A DNA stretch of 64,000 bases from Mesorhizobium denitrificans (GTDB lineage Bacteria > Pseudomonadota > Alphaproteobacteria > Rhizobiales > Rhizobiaceae). Both the position numbers and the translations under genes were made by a program. The stretch lies in assembly GCF_003403035.1 (NCBI RefSeq), contig NZ_QURN01000001.1:186001-250000 (forward strand), written 5' to 3'. The notes below the pieces were generated by a model. It saw only the letters and a list, made by a program, of their open reading frames with translations, did no database searches and had not been told where the DNA came from. Of the stretch, positions 61,796 to 64,000 are shown piece by piece (within the stretch, counting starts at the first letter, position 1; the number at the start of each line of letters is the position of its first letter).

Positions 61796-63301
61796 ATGGA
61801 TTTTGCAACGATCTGGACGCTTTCGACCACGACCTGGCTCATTCCAGCTGCGCTCATAGGGCTGGTGTGGGGAATTCTTGGCGGCGCGCTGCCTGGAATT
61901 TCGGCTTCGATCACGATGGCGCTGCTGCTGCCATTTACCTACACGATGGAACCAGTGGTTGCCATCGTGATGCTGGCCTCTGTCTATATCGGCGCTGAAT
62001 ATGGTGGTTCTATTCCTGCAATTCTGATCCGCACGCCGGGCACCAATTCAGCCGCAGCAACGGTCATCGACGGCTATGAGATGAGACGACAGGGCAAGGC
62101 CGGTGAGGCGCTTGGCATCTCGCTTTGGTCCGGCTTCCTTGGCTCACTTTTTGGCTTATTGATGCTGGTCACGATGACAGAGCCGCTATCATGGCTGGCC
62201 CTGTCGTTCAGGCCGACATCCTATTTCGGCCTGGGCATTCTCGGCCTGAGCGTCATTGCTTCGATGAGTAGCGGTTCGTTGGTCAAGGGATTGGCTGCCG
62301 CCATTGTCGGCATGATGATCGCCACGGTCGGCGCGGACCCGATTGCGGGCATCAATCGCTTCACCTTCGGCGTTCCAGAACTGCTGGGTGGCATCGAGCC
62401 CGTCCTGGTGATGATTGGCGTCTTTGCCCTGAGTGAGCTCATGATCCAGTCCGGCGCGCCGGAACTGAACGGGTTGAAAGAAAAAATCCGCATTCGCCTG
62501 CCCAGTTTCGACATGATGAAGCGCCTCAAGCGTTCGCAGGCAATCGGCGGTATCATGGGTCTGTTTGAAGGGCTTACTCCAGGTGGTGGCGGTTCTATCG
62601 CAGCTTTTCTATCTTACAATGAAGCCCGGCGCTGGTCGAAAACGCCGGAGAAGTTCGGAAAGGGCTCGCCGGAAGGTGTTGCCGCGCCGGAAACAGCAAA
62701 CAACACAGTTGCGAGCACGACGCTTATTCCCTTGCTGTCATTCGGTATTCCAAGTTCCAACTCGACAGCCGTTTTGCTCGGCGGATTTCTGATTCACGGG
62801 CTGCTGCCCGGTCCTCGTCTGTTTGAGCAGAATGCGGAGGTTGTGACGGGGCTCTACTTCGGCTCGTTTATCGCCATCGTCGGACAGCTTCTGTTTGGCA
62901 TCATTCTTCTGCCCGCCTGCGTTTGGCTGGTGAACCGTCCCCGTCCATACCTCGCGGCCTATATTCTCGCGCTAATCATGTCGGGAATTTATACGCTCGA
63001 CCACAGCCTGTTCCACATCGGCTTCGTGCTCGGCATGGGCCTGCTGGGCTATCTGATGAGGCGTGCGGGCTATCCCTTTCTGCCACTCATCCTCGGCGTC
63101 GTACTGGGTCACATGGTGGAATCGTCTTATCGCCGCTCGCTGGTGTTGTCGGCCGGCGATCATCGCATTTTCCTGCAAGACCCGATTGCCGTCGGGCTGC
63201 TGCTCGCATCGCTCGCATTCATTCTCTATTCGCTGTGGAGCGAGTTCGCCGACAGCGCAAAATCCAAGCGTAAAGCCGCACCGAAGGAAACCAGCATATG
63301 A
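61796..63301 (+). CDS. tctA: Tripartite tricarboxylate transporter large membrane subunit
   Basis: A 501-residue membrane protein with about 11–12 membrane segments. The TctA hallmarks are GLVWGILGGALPGISASITM near residue 22, EYGGSIPAILIRTPGTNSAA, FEGLTPGGGGSIAAFLSYNE and FGIPSSNSTAVLLGGF. Transport is driven by the ion gradient. TAGGAACG precedes the ATG. Its stop overlaps the start of the next gene (ATGA). Confidence 0.95.
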   Translation: MDFATIWTLSTTTWLIPAALIGLVWGILGGALPGISASITMALLLPFTYTMEPVVAIVMLASVYIGAEYGGSIPAILIRTPGTNSAAATVIDGYEMRRQGKAGEALGISLWSGFLGSLFGLLMLVTMTEPLSWLALSFRPTSYFGLGILGLSVIASMSSGSLVKGLAAAIVGMMIATVGADPIAGINRFTFGVPELLGGIEPVLVMIGVFALSELMIQSGAPELNGLKEKIRIRLPSFDMMKRLKRSQAIGGIMGLFEGLTPGGGGSIAAFLSYNEARRWSKTPEKFGKGSPEGVAAPETANNTVASTTLIPLLSFGIPSSNSTAVLLGGFLIHGLLPGPRLFEQNAEVVTGLYFGSFIAIVGQLLFGIILLPACVWLVNRPRPYLAAYILALIMSGIYTLDHSLFHIGFVLGMGLLGYLMRRAGYPFLPLILGVVLGHMVESSYRRSLVLSAGDHRIFLQDPIAVGLLLASLAFILYSLWSEFADSAKSKRKAAPKETSI

Positions 63302-64000
63302 CAGCGCAATTCGGTAGCGAGCCTCCAATCGCCCAGATGGTAGCACGCGCACTTCTGCACGCGTCGCCGTCCGATGCGGCGCACCACGTCGCGTGGCGAC
63401 TGGTCGTCGATGTCATCGGGCTGGCCGTCGCTGCGCGCAATACGAACTATGTCAAAGCTGTTCTGCATTCCGCGGCAGGCGAAGGGTCCGCCACGGCATT
63501 CGGCCATGCGCGTCGCTTCAATATCTATGATGCGGCGACTATCAATGGCACCGCGGCGCATGGCGAGGATTTTGACGACACGTTTGAAGGTGGTCCGGTT
63601 CACGCTGGCGCGGTGGTGGTTCCTGCGATATTGGCGCTCTCGCAAGCCAGGGCGATCGAGCCCGAAGCCATAGTGCGCGGCATCGTCATCGGCTGCGAGC
63701 TTATGTGCAGGCTCAGTCTCGTCGCCCCGCAGGCGATTCATAAGGCTGGCTTTCACCCGACGGCGGTCATCGGAGCGCTTGCCGCTGCAGGCGGCGCAAG
63801 TGTGGCGCTCGGTCTGGATGAAAATCGCGTTGTAAATGCGCTTGGCACCGCGGGTAGTCTGGCATCTGGCATCATCGAATATCTTGCAGACGGAAGCTGG
63901 ACAAAGCGCCTCCACGCTGGCGCCGCCGCGCAGGCTGGTATCCGCGCTGCGCTGCTGGCGGAAGGGGGATTCATAGGCCCGGCCACTGTGCTTGAAGGAA
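63298..64000 (+). CDS. MmgE/PrpD family protein (copy 3), N-terminal part
   Basis: An open frame that runs off the right edge, 234 codons seen. It begins MTAQFGSEPPIAQMVARALL and has the family motifs INGTAAHGEDFDDTFEGGPV (the DFDDT-type motif) near residue 85, IGCELMCRLSLVAPQAIHKA near 140, and GSLASGIIEYLADGSWTKRL. It is clearly MmgE/PrpD but more distant from copies 1 and 2 than they are from each other. The ATG overlaps the tctA stop, so translation is coupled to the importer. The remaining half lies beyond the window. Confidence 0.9.
   Translation, partial: MTAQFGSEPPIAQMVARALLHASPSDAAHHVAWRLVVDVIGLAVAARNTNYVKAVLHSAAGEGSATAFGHARRFNIYDAATINGTAAHGEDFDDTFEGGPVHAGAVVVPAILALSQARAIEPEAIVRGIVIGCELMCRLSLVAPQAIHKAGFHPTAVIGALAAAGGASVALGLDENRVVNALGTAGSLASGIIEYLADGSWTKRLHAGAAAQAGIRAALLAEGGFIGPATVLEG

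Overview
The window looks like a chromosomal segment of an alphaproteobacterium of the order Hyphomicrobiales (Rhizobiales). This rests on gene content and order (rph and hrcA close together, sppA next to ihfB and a LapA-like gene, an rRNA methyltransferase–TrmH–lspA run), on moderately high GC, and on many ABC/TTT solute importers with FCD-type GntR regulators. Genes fill almost all of it; no gap exceeds about 230 bases. I saw no tRNA, rRNA, CRISPR array, transposase or integrase.

Region 1 (1–7767) is housekeeping: a partial glyoxalase-fold gene, rph, a GNAT acetyltransferase, hrcA, sppA, ihfB, a LapA-domain protein, an ornithine cyclodeaminase-family enzyme, and a tightly overlapped trio of two RNA methyltransferase genes and lspA. 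Region 2 (7780–10364) holds two divergent trypsin-fold proteases and a small protein that resembles the N-terminal part of one of them.

Region 3 (10494–21696) is one of two candidate unusual systems: a four-gene operon led by a secreted 2517-residue multicopper oxidase. It is followed by a beta-propeller-like protein, a SCO-type copper chaperone and a cytochrome c fused to a binding-protein-like domain. The copper ligands occur in permuted order and appear to be split between successive homologous units, with the other copies degenerate. The nearest known comparison is the giant Mn(II)-oxidising MofA/MnxG/McoA group, but the substrate here is unknown.

Region 4 (21707–31596) is a non-phosphorylative (Weimberg-type) L-arabinose operon with its sugar ABC importer and a divergent LysR regulator. 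Region 5 (31705–41831) is mixed: a lipoprotein, L,D-transpeptidase, betaine-type binding protein, SDR, UspA, YdcH, acyltransferase, AI-2E-family permease, an aldehyde dehydrogenase–DUF779 pair with an AAA+-less AcoR-like regulator, and a Mop molybdate-binding protein.

Region 6 (41847–64000, continuing off the end) is the second candidate: a roughly 22 kb organic-acid catabolic cluster. It has three isopropylmalate/tartrate-dehydrogenase-like enzymes, three MmgE/PrpD proteins, a PdxA homologue, a fluoroacetate-dehalogenase-like hydrolase, a four-domain rhodanese, an atypical SDR, two AbrB-family membrane proteins, a binding-protein ABC importer, a TctCBA importer and two GntR/FCD regulators. 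Four intergenic sites share the core TGTTGACA (best form AATATTGT-TG-ACAATATT), three of them between divergent operons. This suggests that one regulator controls the whole cluster.
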